A stretch of DNA of 64,000 nt from an uncultured Bacteroidales bacterium (GCA_947166105.1 CAMVCZ010000007.1:44640-108639), one strand, 5' to 3'. Shown: positions 25,168 to 34,822, numbered from the stretch's first letter. The notes: generated from the letters alone by a model not told the origin. Numbers and translations: made by a program.

Positions 25168-26418
25168 ATGAAAATAACCATTCTCCGTTCCTCGTTCCAA
25201 ACCGACGAATTCGTCAGGACAGAATATGCCGACCTGATTCAACGGCTTGAAAATGAATGTCATGCTGAAATCAGCATTGTTGGCGATGAAAATGCGAAAA
25301 CGCCGACCGCGCAAACATTGCCCGATGCCTTTATGATTGCCACCGGCGGCGTGGAAAATTTGTTCAAACGCATTTGGGAGGCCGTCGATGTGGAAATGAT
25401 GTGCAGTCCGCATCAACCGAAAACCGTCACAATGATTGCCGACGGGCGCAACAATTCCTTGGCAGCCTCTTTGGAAATATTGACCTATTTGGGAAATGTC
25501 GGGGTGGAAGGGAAGATTTTGCACGGGACGAATGATGAAATCGTATCGGCCCTTGTAGAGAGTCACGGCCGTGACTCTCTACGGGGACGAATCGGGCTGT
25601 TCGGCCAGCCATCGGACTGGCTAATTGCCAGCGGCGTGGACCGCGATTTCCTCCGCCAGCATTACGGCATCGAAACCATCGACATCGACCTGAAACGTGT
25701 CGAGGAAGGCATCAGGAACGCCTCGAAGGACGAGGCCGAAAAGATCGCGCAAACCCTACTGAATCACGCCAAGGCCGTGCGCGAGCCTTCCCCTGCCGAT
25801 TTGTTGGAAGCCGCCAAGACCTATCTTGCCATCAAACAAATCTGCCAAGAGAAACGCTTGGATGCCCTCACCATCCGCTGCTTCGACATCGTGAAGACCT
25901 GCAACACAACAAGTTGTCTTGCTCTGGCTATGCTCAACGACGAAGGCATCGTGGCCGGTTGCGAGGGCGACATGCAAACGCTGATGAGTATGTTTTTGGT
26001 CAAGCGGATTTGTGGCGAAACAGCCTTCATGGCCAACCCGTCGCAACTCACCAACAAGAGTTCCATGTTGGCGCATTGCACCATTCCGCTCTCGATGTGC
26101 AACGAAACCATCGTCCGCTCGCATTTCGAGTCGGGCATCGGGGTGGCCGTGCAAGGCTTGCTGCCTTTGGCCAACTACACCTTATTTAAATGGGGCGGCC
26201 CGCAGTTGAACCGTTATTTCGTCGCCGAGGCGCAAGCCGTCGAAACGCCCTACAGCGACCATTTCTGCCGCACGCAAATCACGCTCAACGTGAACCTGAA
26301 GCCTTACCTGCTGCAACACAGCATCGGCAACCACCACGTCATCATCCGTGGGCGGCACGCCGGTGAAATTCGCCGGTTTATGCTGAAGAACGGGGTTTCA
26401 GAATGTGTAGCCGAATGA
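25168..26418 (+). CDS. L-fucose isomerase-like protein
   Basis: A 416-residue protein related to the fucose/arabinose isomerase fold (IRCFDIVKTCNTTSCLALA, EGDMQTLMSMFL, HCTIPLSM). The metal-ligand positions of true FucI (Glu, Asp, His) can be traced only in part (E in CEGDMQ, H in LAHCTIP), so the substrate is uncertain; keto-aldo isomerisation of a sugar or sulfosugar is possible. A perfect 28-bp palindrome at 25555-25582 adds the residues VESHGRDSLRGR between two conserved segments. The 3' end overlaps the convergent patatin gene by 21 bp. Confidence 0.6.
   Translation: MKITILRSSFQTDEFVRTEYADLIQRLENECHAEISIVGDENAKTPTAQTLPDAFMIATGGVENLFKRIWEAVDVEMMCSPHQPKTVTMIADGRNNSLAASLEILTYLGNVGVEGKILHGTNDEIVSALVESHGRDSLRGRIGLFGQPSDWLIASGVDRDFLRQHYGIETIDIDLKRVEEGIRNASKDEAEKIAQTLLNHAKAVREPSPADLLEAAKTYLAIKQICQEKRLDALTIRCFDIVKTCNTTSCLALAMLNDEGIVAGCEGDMQTLMSMFLVKRICGETAFMANPSQLTNKSSMLAHCTIPLSMCNETIVRSHFESGIGVAVQGLLPLANYTLFKWGGPQLNRYFVAEAQAVETPYSDHFCRTQITLNVNLKPYLLQHSIGNHHVIIRGRHAGEIRRFMLKNGVSECVAE
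25555..25582. repeat. 28-bp perfect palindrome inside the isomerase-like gene
   Basis: GTAGAGAGTCACGG followed directly by its complement CCGTGACTCTCTAC. The reading frame passes through it. Palindromes of this form (GTAGAGAC...GTCTCTAC) are a known kind of dispersed repeat in Bacteroidetes, as I recall. Confidence 0.75.
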
Positions 26419-28668
26419 GAAATACAAACTGAACCGACTTACATACAAATTGCTCCATTGCGCCGTCAGTGAGATAGGTCCCACTGGGCTATCAAAAGAG
26501 TATTTCAGCCCGGCACCATGAGTATAACCATAAGAGAACATCCCATTGTAAATGGCTGTCAAATAGTGCTTTCCGTAAAAATTGTAGCGCAGGTCGCAGC
26601 GGGCTATCCTAAGTAAAGAGGGAACTGGTCCCAACGTTTCCACATAACTAATGCCAATAAAAGGCAACTGGTTCTCGAAATGGCGGCCTTCAATCTCTCC
26701 ACCAAATTTGTTCCTCATGTTGTAGAAAAAGGCGGTGTTGAGGAAATACCTGCCATACACCTGCGGGATGATGGTCAACCGGCCGTTTTTGGGCGTAATG
26801 TAGTATTGCAAGGCCAAGGAAACGTCGTAGTTGTTGTTTTCACCGTTTTTTGGGTCCCAATAAAAATGGGTGTTCACGTTGGCATAGAGGCCGTGCTTGG
26901 CGAAATAGGCATCGTCCAAATTGTCATACTTGAGGTTGAGGAATGGGGTGACAAATCTGTTAGGCTCAAACCAATCATCAAAAGTATCGGTATCAATGGA
27001 CGATTTGTCGAAAGTGGTGCTTATGTAAGACACGCCCAAGATAGTGCTCAGGTTGAGCAAATGGAACTGCGATATGTAGGCACTCAATTTCTGTTGACGG
27101 TAGTTCAAATTAATCATGCTCGTTTCCGAAGGATCCAAGGGCGTTGTCTTGAAATGCTCGTTCCTGTACTCGTAGGCGAGGTTGAAATTGGCCACGCCCG
27201 AGCGGGAATAGGTATAAGTCAGATTCAACTTTGGGCTGTAACTCAGTTTTGCTGTGAAATTGAGTTTCGAGCCGTTGAATTTTTTCTCGTTAATGCCAAT
27301 GCTCGTGAGCAAGGCAGCACCTTCCTCGGTGTCGTAGCGCACACCTAAACCAAAAACGTGGGGCTTGGCGGGCTTTACGTTGACTGCCAAGTCGTAAGTG
27401 TCAGAAAGTTGGTGGTTCAAATTGGAGGAGTCGCTTTCCTTGATTTGGTAGGTGATTTCATCGAAGCAGCCTGTGCCACGGAATACATTTATGGCTTGTT
27501 CGATGTCGTCTTGCGAGTACCGTTCTCCGTCCTTAAGGCCGCCTTTGCGACGAAGCCAGCGGCCATCGCTTTCGCTCACGTTGTTGATGGTGATGCTACG
27601 CAGGAGCACGGCTTCTTGCTTCAGGTTCATGGCATGAGGTGCATGGAGCTTCTTACCCACAGGATGTCCCGCCGAGGCATCCACCGCCTGCTTGATGGCC
27701 AAAAGTTGGTCGTGGAAGCCGCTGGCACTCTTGTATCCTCGCCCAACCAAAGTGTCAATGGCCTCTGGCGTGAAACTTAACATTCCGAACCCACTAATGT
27801 CGGGGATGATATGGACATTGCACATCTTGCGGTTTTCCACACGCTTGGCACTGGTGCTGTTGACGACCAAACGGGCAAACAACTGCGGCAGCGACTTGAG
27901 GTCGTTGATGGTGACGTCTTTCGTCGAAGTGACTTCAACGCCGATGATGATGTCGGCACCCATTTCTTTCAGCACATCGGCGGGGAAATTGTTCACCAAG
28001 CCGCCGTCGACCAACAACTTGTCGCCTATGGCAACTGGCGAGAACAGGCCCGGAATGGACATGCTGGCTCGCATCGCTGTAGGCACGCTGCCACTGCGCA
28101 GCACAACTTCATCGCCCGTAATCATGTCGGTGGCGACGCAGGCGAAGGGAATGGGCAGGTCGTTGAAGTCCATATCCTCCTGATAGCCCACACACAGGTC
28201 GTTGAACAAGTTGATGAGCGAACTGTTGTTGACGTAGGCACTCGGCAATTGGCTGATGAAAGAGGCTTTTGACTCGCGGTCGAAAAGGCTTTCAAGGCTG
28301 AAAGGCACAATAAGCGCAGTAGTGCTGTTGCGGCCCCTCATCACTTCCGACATCATTGGCCGGTCAATCTTGTTGCCGATGTATTCCGACCATTCGATTC
28401 CGGCAATGAGTTGGGTGAGTTCGTCGGGCGAATAGCCCAAGGCATACATGCCCCCGATGATGGAGCCCATGCTCGTACCCGCCACATAATCAACGGGAAT
28501 GCCCATGTCTTCGATATATTTCAAAACCCCGATGTGGGATGCGCCTTTGGCACCGCCACCGCCTAAGACCACGCCTACCTTGAGGCGTTGAGGATGGTTG
28601 GTGCTGTTTTGAGCGTTCATGGCAAAAGATGCCAACAAGAGTGCGATGAGTAAACTGACTTTTTTCAT
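26398..28668 (-). CDS. Patatin-like phospholipase with outer-membrane barrel (PlpD-like)
   Basis: A 756-residue protein. After the signal peptide (MKKVSLLIALLLASFAMNAQ) comes a patatin domain: oxyanion loop GGGGAKG (36-42), Ser66 in GTSMG and Asp221 in VDGG. A POTRA-like segment (about 330-430) precedes a 16-strand Omp85/BamA-type barrel ending in YFSFGYTF, with the C-terminal aromatic expected by BAM. This is the layout of type Vd autotransporters, though here the lipase probably stays attached. The start at 28668 is set by the promoter at 28690. It is a tandem copy of the gene at 28746..31073. Confidence 0.9.
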   Translation of the reverse strand: MKKVSLLIALLLASFAMNAQNSTNHPQRLKVGVVLGGGGAKGASHIGVLKYIEDMGIPVDYVAGTSMGSIIGGMYALGYSPDELTQLIAGIEWSEYIGNKIDRPMMSEVMRGRNSTTALIVPFSLESLFDRESKASFISQLPSAYVNNSSLINLFNDLCVGYQEDMDFNDLPIPFACVATDMITGDEVVLRSGSVPTAMRASMSIPGLFSPVAIGDKLLVDGGLVNNFPADVLKEMGADIIIGVEVTSTKDVTINDLKSLPQLFARLVVNSTSAKRVENRKMCNVHIIPDISGFGMLSFTPEAIDTLVGRGYKSASGFHDQLLAIKQAVDASAGHPVGKKLHAPHAMNLKQEAVLLRSITINNVSESDGRWLRRKGGLKDGERYSQDDIEQAINVFRGTGCFDEITYQIKESDSSNLNHQLSDTYDLAVNVKPAKPHVFGLGVRYDTEEGAALLTSIGINEKKFNGSKLNFTAKLSYSPKLNLTYTYSRSGVANFNLAYEYRNEHFKTTPLDPSETSMINLNYRQQKLSAYISQFHLLNLSTILGVSYISTTFDKSSIDTDTFDDWFEPNRFVTPFLNLKYDNLDDAYFAKHGLYANVNTHFYWDPKNGENNNYDVSLALQYYITPKNGRLTIIPQVYGRYFLNTAFFYNMRNKFGGEIEGRHFENQLPFIGISYVETLGPVPSLLRIARCDLRYNFYGKHYLTAIYNGMFSYGYTHGAGLKYSFDSPVGPISLTAQWSNLYVSRFSLYFSFGYTF

Positions 28669-28689
28669 TTTTGTAAGAATTTTAACGGA

Positions 28690-28697
28690 CAAAAGTA
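28690..28697 (-). promoter_or_regulatory. -7 element of the first patatin gene
   Basis: TACTTTTG, 22 bases before the ATG at 28668; excludes an upstream start at 28692. Confidence 0.55.
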
Positions 28698-28745
28698 CAG
28701 TTTTTTCGCCAACACAACCCCTTTAGGCAAAAAACAAAAAAAACA

Positions 28746-31073
28746 TTAGAACGTGTACCCAAACGAGAAATACAGCCCGAAATGTTGACCGACATTGGTT
28801 TTCGACCAATTCGCCGTCAGCGAAATGGGGCCGAGCGCACTGGCGTAGGAATACTTCAGGCCCGCGCCCTGCACATTGAAATCAAAGGCATCCGGCAAAG
28901 AGAATTGATAATAGAGCAGATACTGTAGGTGCGCCATGAAGTTGTACATCGCGGTCAGGTAGTGCCTGCCATAGAAGTTGTAGCGCAAGTCTAATCGCAA
29001 TATGGTGGAATTGTTGAAAGCGTTGGATACCGATGTCAGGCCGACAAAGGGCAGTTGCGTGTCGAAATGACGACCAGCCACTTCCCCGCCATAGATGGTC
29101 CACCGGTTGTAATACATAGGCAATCCCGACACATACATTCCATAAACTTGCGGGATGAAAGTGAACTTCCCGTTGCGGGGTGTGAGATAGGATTGGAAGT
29201 CGTACAAAAGGCAGAAGTACTGGCCTTTCGAGCCTTCATCAAGTGCTATTTCGGAAGGATGCAAGTCGATATGGTAACGGGCTGTCAGGCTCGTCTTGAT
29301 GCCTCGCTTGGCGAAATAGGTATCGTCAAGGTTGTCGTAAGCCAAATTGACGAAGGGTGTCACCAGCTTGTTTTGAGCGAACACGAGGGTGTCCAAGAAA
29401 CTTCCCTCCATCGAGCTGAAGTCATAGTTTGTGTTAGTGTACGACAAACCGACTTTGGTGCTGAAATTGAGCAGATGGAACTGGGAGATGTAGCCACTTG
29501 CCTTGTGCTGATAGTAACGCATGTTCATTCCCCTGTTATTGGCACCCTCTATCCTGAAATGCTCGTTGCGGTAATCGTAAGCCACGTTAAAGTTGGCTAA
29601 CGACGGCACAGCGTATGTATAAGTAACGTTGATTTTCGGGTTGTAACTCAGTTTTGCGTTGAGATTGAGTCTCGATCCGGCAAATTTCTTCTCATTCAGG
29701 CCAAGGTTCAGGAGCAAGGCAGCACCTTCCTCGGTGTCGTAGCGCAAACCCAAGCCGAAGACATGGGGCTTGGCGGGCTTTACGTTGACTGTCAAGTCGT
29801 AAGTGTCAGAAAGTTGGTTGTTCAAATTGGAGGAGTCGCTTTCCTTGATTTGGTAGGTGATTTCATCGAAGCAGCCTGTGCCACGGAAGACATTTATGGC
29901 CTGTTCGAAGTCGCCTTGCGTGTACCGGTTTCCAGCCACCAGATTGCCTTTGCGACGAAGCCAGCGGCCATCGCGGTCGCTCACGCTATTGATGGTGATG
30001 GTTTGGAGAAGCACGTCTTCTTGCGTCAGGTTCATGGCGCGAGGCGCACGGAGCGTTTTGCCGACAGGATGACCTGCCGAGGCATCCACCGCCTGCTTGA
30101 TGGCCAAAAGCTGGTCGTGGAATTCGTTGGCACGTTTGTAACCACGACTCACCAAGGTATCAATGGCATCTGACTTGAAACTTAACATTCCGAATCCGCT
30201 GACATCAGGAATGATGTGGACATTGCATAAGGAGCGATTCTCCACGCGCTTGGCACTCGTGCTGTTGGTGACCAAACGGGCAAACAACTGCGGCAGCGAC
30301 TTGAGGTCGTCGATGGTGACGTCTTTATTCGATGTGACCTCAACGCCGATGATGATGTCGGCTCCCATCTCTTTCAGCACATCGGCGGGGAAGTTGTTCA
30401 CCAAGCCGCCGTCGACCAACAACTTGTCGCCTATCGCGACAGGCGAGAACAATCCGGGAATGGCCATGCTGGCACGCATCGACGTAGGCACGCTGCCGCT
30501 GCGTAGCACGACCTCATCGCCTGTAATCATGTCGGTAGCAACGCAGGCGAAGGGAATGGGCAAGTCGTTGAAGTCCATCTCCTCCTGATAACCAACACAC
30601 AAGTCGTTGAACAGGTTGATGAGCGAACTATTGTTGACATAGGCACTCGGCAATTGGCTGATGAAAGAGGCTTTTGACTCGCGGTCGAAAAGGCTTTCAA
30701 GGCTGAAAGGCACAATAAGCGCAGTAGTGCTGTTGCGGCCCCTCATCACTTCCGACATCATTGGCCGGTCAATCTTGTTGCCGATGTATTCCGACCAGTC
30801 CATGCTTGCAATGAGTTGGGTGAGTTCTTCGGGCGTATAGCCCAAGGCATACAGGCCGCCGAGGATGGAGCCCATGCTGGTGCCCGCCACATAATCGACA
30901 GGGATTCCCATGTCTTCGATGTATTTCAATACTCCGATGTGGGCCGCACCTTTGGCACCGCCACCACCTAAAACCACACCCACCTTGAGGCGGGGCGGAC
31001 GGATGGTGTCATTGTGGGCGTTCATGGCAAAAGATAACAGCAGAAGTGCGATAAGCAAACAGACTTTTTTCAT
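28746..31073 (-). CDS. Patatin-like phospholipase with outer-membrane barrel, second copy
   Basis: A 775-residue protein with the same domains as its neighbour: signal peptide (MKKVCLLIALLLLSFAMNA), GGGGAKG, GTSMG, VDGG, POTRA-like region and barrel ending YFSFGYTF. The patatin and POTRA parts are almost identical to those at 26398..28668, while the barrel differs widely. Catalysis should hydrolyse a phospholipid acyl ester at or outside the outer membrane. The long N-terminal extension of the open frame (to 31175) is excluded by the promoter at 31096. Confidence 0.9.
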   Translation of the reverse strand: MKKVCLLIALLLLSFAMNAHNDTIRPPRLKVGVVLGGGGAKGAAHIGVLKYIEDMGIPVDYVAGTSMGSILGGLYALGYTPEELTQLIASMDWSEYIGNKIDRPMMSEVMRGRNSTTALIVPFSLESLFDRESKASFISQLPSAYVNNSSLINLFNDLCVGYQEEMDFNDLPIPFACVATDMITGDEVVLRSGSVPTSMRASMAIPGLFSPVAIGDKLLVDGGLVNNFPADVLKEMGADIIIGVEVTSNKDVTIDDLKSLPQLFARLVTNSTSAKRVENRSLCNVHIIPDVSGFGMLSFKSDAIDTLVSRGYKRANEFHDQLLAIKQAVDASAGHPVGKTLRAPRAMNLTQEDVLLQTITINSVSDRDGRWLRRKGNLVAGNRYTQGDFEQAINVFRGTGCFDEITYQIKESDSSNLNNQLSDTYDLTVNVKPAKPHVFGLGLRYDTEEGAALLLNLGLNEKKFAGSRLNLNAKLSYNPKINVTYTYAVPSLANFNVAYDYRNEHFRIEGANNRGMNMRYYQHKASGYISQFHLLNFSTKVGLSYTNTNYDFSSMEGSFLDTLVFAQNKLVTPFVNLAYDNLDDTYFAKRGIKTSLTARYHIDLHPSEIALDEGSKGQYFCLLYDFQSYLTPRNGKFTFIPQVYGMYVSGLPMYYNRWTIYGGEVAGRHFDTQLPFVGLTSVSNAFNNSTILRLDLRYNFYGRHYLTAMYNFMAHLQYLLYYQFSLPDAFDFNVQGAGLKYSYASALGPISLTANWSKTNVGQHFGLYFSFGYTF

Positions 31074-31095
31074 TTTTGTTTGAATTTTGAACGGG

Positions 31096-31103
31096 CAAAA
31101 GTA
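31096..31103 (-). promoter_or_regulatory. -7 element of the second patatin gene
   Basis: TACTTTTG, 23 bases before the ATG at 31073; same spacing as its duplicate at 28690. Confidence 0.55.
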
Positions 31104-31131
31104 CGGATTTTTCACCAACACGCCATTAGGC

Positions 31132-31166
31132 AAAAAAAGAGGGACTGACGCAGTGGCCAGTCCCTC
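31132..31166 (-). terminator. Terminator of the lipoprotein gene at 31202
   Basis: GAGGGACTG and CAGTCCCTC (31139-31147, 31158-31166) followed on the minus strand by TTTTTTT. Confidence 0.8.
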
Positions 31167-31201
31167 GTACCCCATTTGCTCAATGGTTCTGAATCAGTGG
31201 A

Positions 31202-31651
31202 TTACTTCTTCAGTTTGCCCAAGCGAGCAGTCACCTTATAGGTGGTCTTCGAGTAAATGTCGGTGCCGAGAACCGGGGCATGACGGTAGCTTTCAACCTG
31301 AGGATAGATCACAACGTCATAGCCAGGGTTCTTCTTCATCATGTTGAAGAGGGCATAGTTGGCGCCAGTGGGGACGGGCATACCAATCAGCGGAATCATG
31401 GTCCCAACTGAAGGTTCAAGGGCGTTGGCCTCGGTAGAACCGATTTCCTTAGTGCCAAAGAGGTGTTGCCAGTCGATGCCGATTACGCGGACAACAGTGG
31501 CTTCACCAACCACTTGGTCGGAGAGGGTGAAGTCATCTGCATGGTACTCAACGTAAGTGTTGGGTTCTCTCATGCTGTGACGATAAGTGTGGCAACTGCT
31601 TAAGAAAAGGACAGCGATTGCACAAACCAAAACGAGTCTGAATTTCTTCAT
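31202..31651 (-). CDS. Small lipoprotein of unknown function
   Basis: A 149-residue protein with lipobox FLSSC (Cys20). The mature part is beta-rich (VVGEATVVRVIGIDWQHLFG) and resembles the TRL/YjfK-like small lipoproteins that have an N-terminal glycine-containing repeat and an NALYxML-type helix (here NYALFNMMKKNPG). No catalytic motif seen. Monocistronic, with its own promoter (31762) and terminator. Confidence 0.65.
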   Translation of the reverse strand: MKKFRLVLVCAIAVLFLSSCHTYRHSMREPNTYVEYHADDFTLSDQVVGEATVVRVIGIDWQHLFGTKEIGSTEANALEPSVGTMIPLIGMPVPTGANYALFNMMKKNPGYDVVIYPQVESYRHAPVLGTDIYSKTTYKVTARLGKLKK

Positions 31652-31761
31652 GATGTTTGAATTTTAGGTTGATTAATTTGTTGATTATATTTAATAATAA
31701 ATAATGGGGTCATTAGTTGTCTTTTTCCTTCATCAATAAAAAATCATAATAAATCATTCGG

Positions 31762-31769
31762 CAAAATTA
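31762..31769 (-). promoter_or_regulatory. -7 element of the lipoprotein gene
   Basis: TAATTTTG on the minus strand, giving a leader of about 105 nt in AT-rich DNA. Confidence 0.4.
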
Positions 31770-31847
31770 CTCTTTTATTTCATACCAAAGCGCATAATTT
31801 TGAAAAAAAACACATAATTACTAAATAATCGCTTAATTGTCGAAAAA

Positions 31848-32396
31848 TCACCGAATCAACTCCTTGTCCACTTTCCGCAGTGTGAAGCCGAACATCATCA
31901 TAATGATGCCGAAGGCGAGGGCAAGAACGCCCGTAAGCGCCACAAACACCTCGACCGACTCGAAAGGATTGACCATGAGCAGCACACCGAAAAGGATGCT
32001 CAATATGGCACTGACGATGTAGAAACCGCGATTGCCAAGGCGGGGCATACCCAAGATGGAGCCTAACATCAAGGCACCGATGATGACCGACCAAAGCCCT
32101 ATGACGAAAATGAGCAGTTTCACCGTCTCCTTCGACCAAACGACGGCCACGATGCCCAAAGCCACCAAAGCAATGGACTCGAACAGCAACATGCCCCAAG
32201 GCAGTTCCATCTTCTTGCGCCTCAAACTGAAGATGAGGCAAACCAAACCGATGACAATCAGCGCGATACCCGAAACAATCATCACGGTTTTGATGATGTC
32301 TTTCGGCAGCAACAAGGCCAACAGGCCGTAAATGATGGCCACCAAGCCGCTCACCATGAACGACCACCAGCCCGAATTTGAAGTTTTTATTTCCAT
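31848..32396 (-). CDS. HdeD-family membrane protein
   Basis: A 182-residue protein with six hydrophobic segments (LVAIIYGLLALLLP, IVSGIALIVIGLVCLIF and others) and the DUF308 repeat pattern of HdeD. In enterics HdeD helps acid resistance at high cell density; here the role is unknown. It lies 34 bp after the LysE-type gene and is probably the last gene of the GH3-LysE-HdeD operon. Confidence 0.8.
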   Translation of the reverse strand: MEIKTSNSGWWSFMVSGLVAIIYGLLALLLPKDIIKTVMIVSGIALIVIGLVCLIFSLRRKKMELPWGMLLFESIALVALGIVAVVWSKETVKLLIFVIGLWSVIIGALMLGSILGMPRLGNRGFYIVSAILSILFGVLLMVNPFESVEVFVALTGVLALAFGIIMMMFGFTLRKVDKELIR

Positions 32397-32430
32397 AGCG
32401 TTATGTATTTATGATTCAGATTCCAAGATT

Positions 32431-33159
32431 TCAAAACAAGTGGACTATTCCCCTGAAAATGATGAAGTAAGCCCCGCAGAGCATCAGAAGAACACCCGCG
32501 ATTCTGTTCATTATGGTGGTGCGCTCGGCATCGAGGAATTTCTTCAACTTGGCCGCGCCCCATGCCTTCAGCAGTTCCAAAAAGAGGGTGGTGCCGAGAA
32601 TGATGGCAAAAAACACGAAAGTGCTGAGTTTGTTGCCGCCCATGTTGCCCGCCACCATCGCCACGGCTGAGAACCAGAAAAACCAAACAAAAGGATTCAA
32701 GATGTTGAGCACGAATCCTTTGGCGAGGAAAACAAACCACGCTGGCTTTTGGTCCTGCTTCTTGATTACCTCGTTGGTGCGTTCTTCTATGAATTCATCA
32801 CGCTTCTTCTGGTCTTGTACCTTTTTTCGGAAGGTGAAAATGCCAAACAATAGAAGTATGATGCCCGCGCCGATGCACGCCAAAGCCGCCTCAAACGAGG
32901 ACCGCATCACGATTTGCACCGACGCGAGGATGCAGATGGTGACGACCATGGCATCATTGAGAATCACGCCAGTGGCAAACCACGCCGCCGAGCGGAAACC
33001 ACGGTGCAAACTCGTCTGTACCAATGTGATAAACGCCGGACCCATGTTGACGACCACGGAAAGGAACACGCCTATCACGATGGCCCAAAACAAGAAACTG
33101 AACGACCCGATACGGCTAAACTCGGGAATCCTATCGAAAATTACGGGAGAGTTTTCCAT
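32431..33159 (-). CDS. LysE-family transporter
   Basis: A 242-residue protein with six membrane segments and the LysE/RhtB pattern (FLSVVVNMGPAFITLVQTSL, NILNPFVWFFWFS). A charged cytoplasmic loop (KKVQDQKKRDEFIEERTNE) sits between segments 3 and 4. The family exports amino acids and related compounds. It is 6 bp downstream of the GH3-like gene, which adenylates or conjugates acids in other systems, so export of its product is conceivable. Confidence 0.8.
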   Translation of the reverse strand: MENSPVIFDRIPEFSRIGSFSFLFWAIVIGVFLSVVVNMGPAFITLVQTSLHRGFRSAAWFATGVILNDAMVVTICILASVQIVMRSSFEAALACIGAGIILLLFGIFTFRKKVQDQKKRDEFIEERTNEVIKKQDQKPAWFVFLAKGFVLNILNPFVWFFWFSAVAMVAGNMGGNKLSTFVFFAIILGTTLFLELLKAWGAAKLKKFLDAERTTIMNRIAGVLLMLCGAYFIIFRGIVHLF

Positions 33160-33165
33160 AACTGC

Positions 33166-34749
33166 TTATGCTTTAAGTCCTTTCACATATTCTTCCCACA
33201 TCTCCAAACGCTTGCCTTTCAGCACGCGCGGAAACTTGGTGGCACCGCCCCATTTGCCGATTTTCTGCTCCATGAACTCATAGAAATACTTGGTGGGCAG
33301 CACATCGACAAACAACTCCTTGATGGCTTGGGTGCGTTCCACGGCGTAATCGTCGTTCAACTTGCATAGGTTTTCGTCTATCTTCTTGATGGCCAACTCC
33401 TTGTCGATGGGTTCGTCGCAGCCAAGATACCAATGGTGGGCATACATCGTGTCGTGGCGGATGCCTGCCACGGTAAATTCGGTGATTTCAACGCCGAGTT
33501 CCTCCGCCATCATATCCACGGCGCGGGTCATGTTGTCTTGCGAAAGATGCTCGCCCGTGATGCTCAAAAACTGCTTCGTGCGTCCCGTGATGACGATTTC
33601 GCAGTCCTTGGTATTCAGGAACTTGATGGTGTCGCCGATGAGGTAGCGCCATGTTCCGGCGCATGTGGAGAGCAGCAGGGCGTAATCCACTCCAGTCTGC
33701 ACTTCCGATAGCAGCAAGGTCTTGGGATTCTCGACAATGGTGCCGTCTTCGTCGAAATTCTCCTCATTGAACGGCACAAACTCGAAATAGATGCCGTTGT
33801 CGACCAAAAGTTGCATGACGCGCTTCTTCAAGTCGACCTGATAGGCGATGTAACCCTCTGAGGCCAAATAACTTTCCACAAACAGCACCTCCTTGCCGAA
33901 GATGCGCTCAAAACTTTTTTCGTAGGGGGCAAAAGCCACGCCGCTATGCACATATACCATCAGATTCGGCCAAATGTCGTGGATGGTTTTCAGATGGTAT
34001 TCCTTGATGATGCGCTCCAAAAGGATTTGCACCCAAGCCGGCACGCCCACAATGACGCCAATGTCCCACTTGGGGGCCGCCTTCACCATCAAGTCCATCT
34101 TTTCGCCCCAGTCCTTCACCTTCGAAATCTTTTGTCCGGGCTTGTAGAACGCCTCGAACCACGACGGAATCTTGCCCGCCGAGATGCCCGAAAGGTCGCC
34201 GGCATAGTAGCCGAACTCCTTATTATATTGCAGGTCGGTGCTGCCGCCAATCATCAGGATGCCACGATTGTAGAATCCCACGGGGAAGTCGTAGCGCGTG
34301 GCCGAAACCAACTGGCGGATGCCTGCGCGGGTGATTTTGTTGTTCAAGCCCTTGGTGATGGGGATATATTTCGAGGCCGCCTCAGATGTGCCCGAACTGA
34401 GCGCGAAATACTTGATTTTGCCCGGCCATGCGATGTTGCGCTTGCCTTGCAGGTTGAGGTACCACCACTCGTCGTGCATCTTGTTGTAGTCGAACACGGG
34501 AACGCGCCTGCGGTATTCCTCCATGATGTTGGCCGACAGCAAAATCTCGTCAAAATGATAGAATTTTCCGAACTCCGTGAACTGTGCCTTCACCAACAAC
34601 TTGCGCAACTCGCGCCGCTGCGCACGAATCGGGTCGGTGTGGTTCTGACGGATTTCGACAGGTATATTCTTGATTTCCGCTGCGGCCTTCACCAAGGCAC
34701 CCACAACGGGAATGGGCATGTTTCGTCTTCCAATAATCGGTAGTTTCAT
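33166..34749 (-). CDS. GH3 auxin-responsive-like acyl-adenylating protein
   Basis: A 527-residue protein of the bacterial GH3 family (MKLPIIGRRNMPIPVVGALV start; LSSGTSEAASKYIP nucleotide-binding loop; LLSTCAGTWRYLIGDTIKF; GRTKQFLSITGEHLSQ). Plant GH3 enzymes join hormones to amino acids through acyl-adenylates; Bacteroidetes members are of unknown substrate. The start at 34749 is chosen because the -7 element (34774-34781) overlaps the longer open frame. First gene of an operon with the LysE-type and HdeD-type genes. Confidence 0.85.
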   Translation of the reverse strand: MKLPIIGRRNMPIPVVGALVKAAAEIKNIPVEIRQNHTDPIRAQRRELRKLLVKAQFTEFGKFYHFDEILLSANIMEEYRRRVPVFDYNKMHDEWWYLNLQGKRNIAWPGKIKYFALSSGTSEAASKYIPITKGLNNKITRAGIRQLVSATRYDFPVGFYNRGILMIGGSTDLQYNKEFGYYAGDLSGISAGKIPSWFEAFYKPGQKISKVKDWGEKMDLMVKAAPKWDIGVIVGVPAWVQILLERIIKEYHLKTIHDIWPNLMVYVHSGVAFAPYEKSFERIFGKEVLFVESYLASEGYIAYQVDLKKRVMQLLVDNGIYFEFVPFNEENFDEDGTIVENPKTLLLSEVQTGVDYALLLSTCAGTWRYLIGDTIKFLNTKDCEIVITGRTKQFLSITGEHLSQDNMTRAVDMMAEELGVEITEFTVAGIRHDTMYAHHWYLGCDEPIDKELAIKKIDENLCKLNDDYAVERTQAIKELFVDVLPTKYFYEFMEQKIGKWGGATKFPRVLKGKRLEMWEEYVKGLKA

Positions 34750-34773
34750 AAAAATCGCAATAAAAAACGGGTG

Positions 34774-34781
34774 CAAAAATA
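34774..34781 (-). promoter_or_regulatory. -7 element of the GH3-LysE-HdeD operon
   Basis: TATTTTTG on the minus strand, 25 bases before the ATG at 34749. Confidence 0.6.
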
Positions 34782-34822
34782 ATCAAAATCGACAAAATGA
34801 GCCTATGATAAAAAATAACTCT

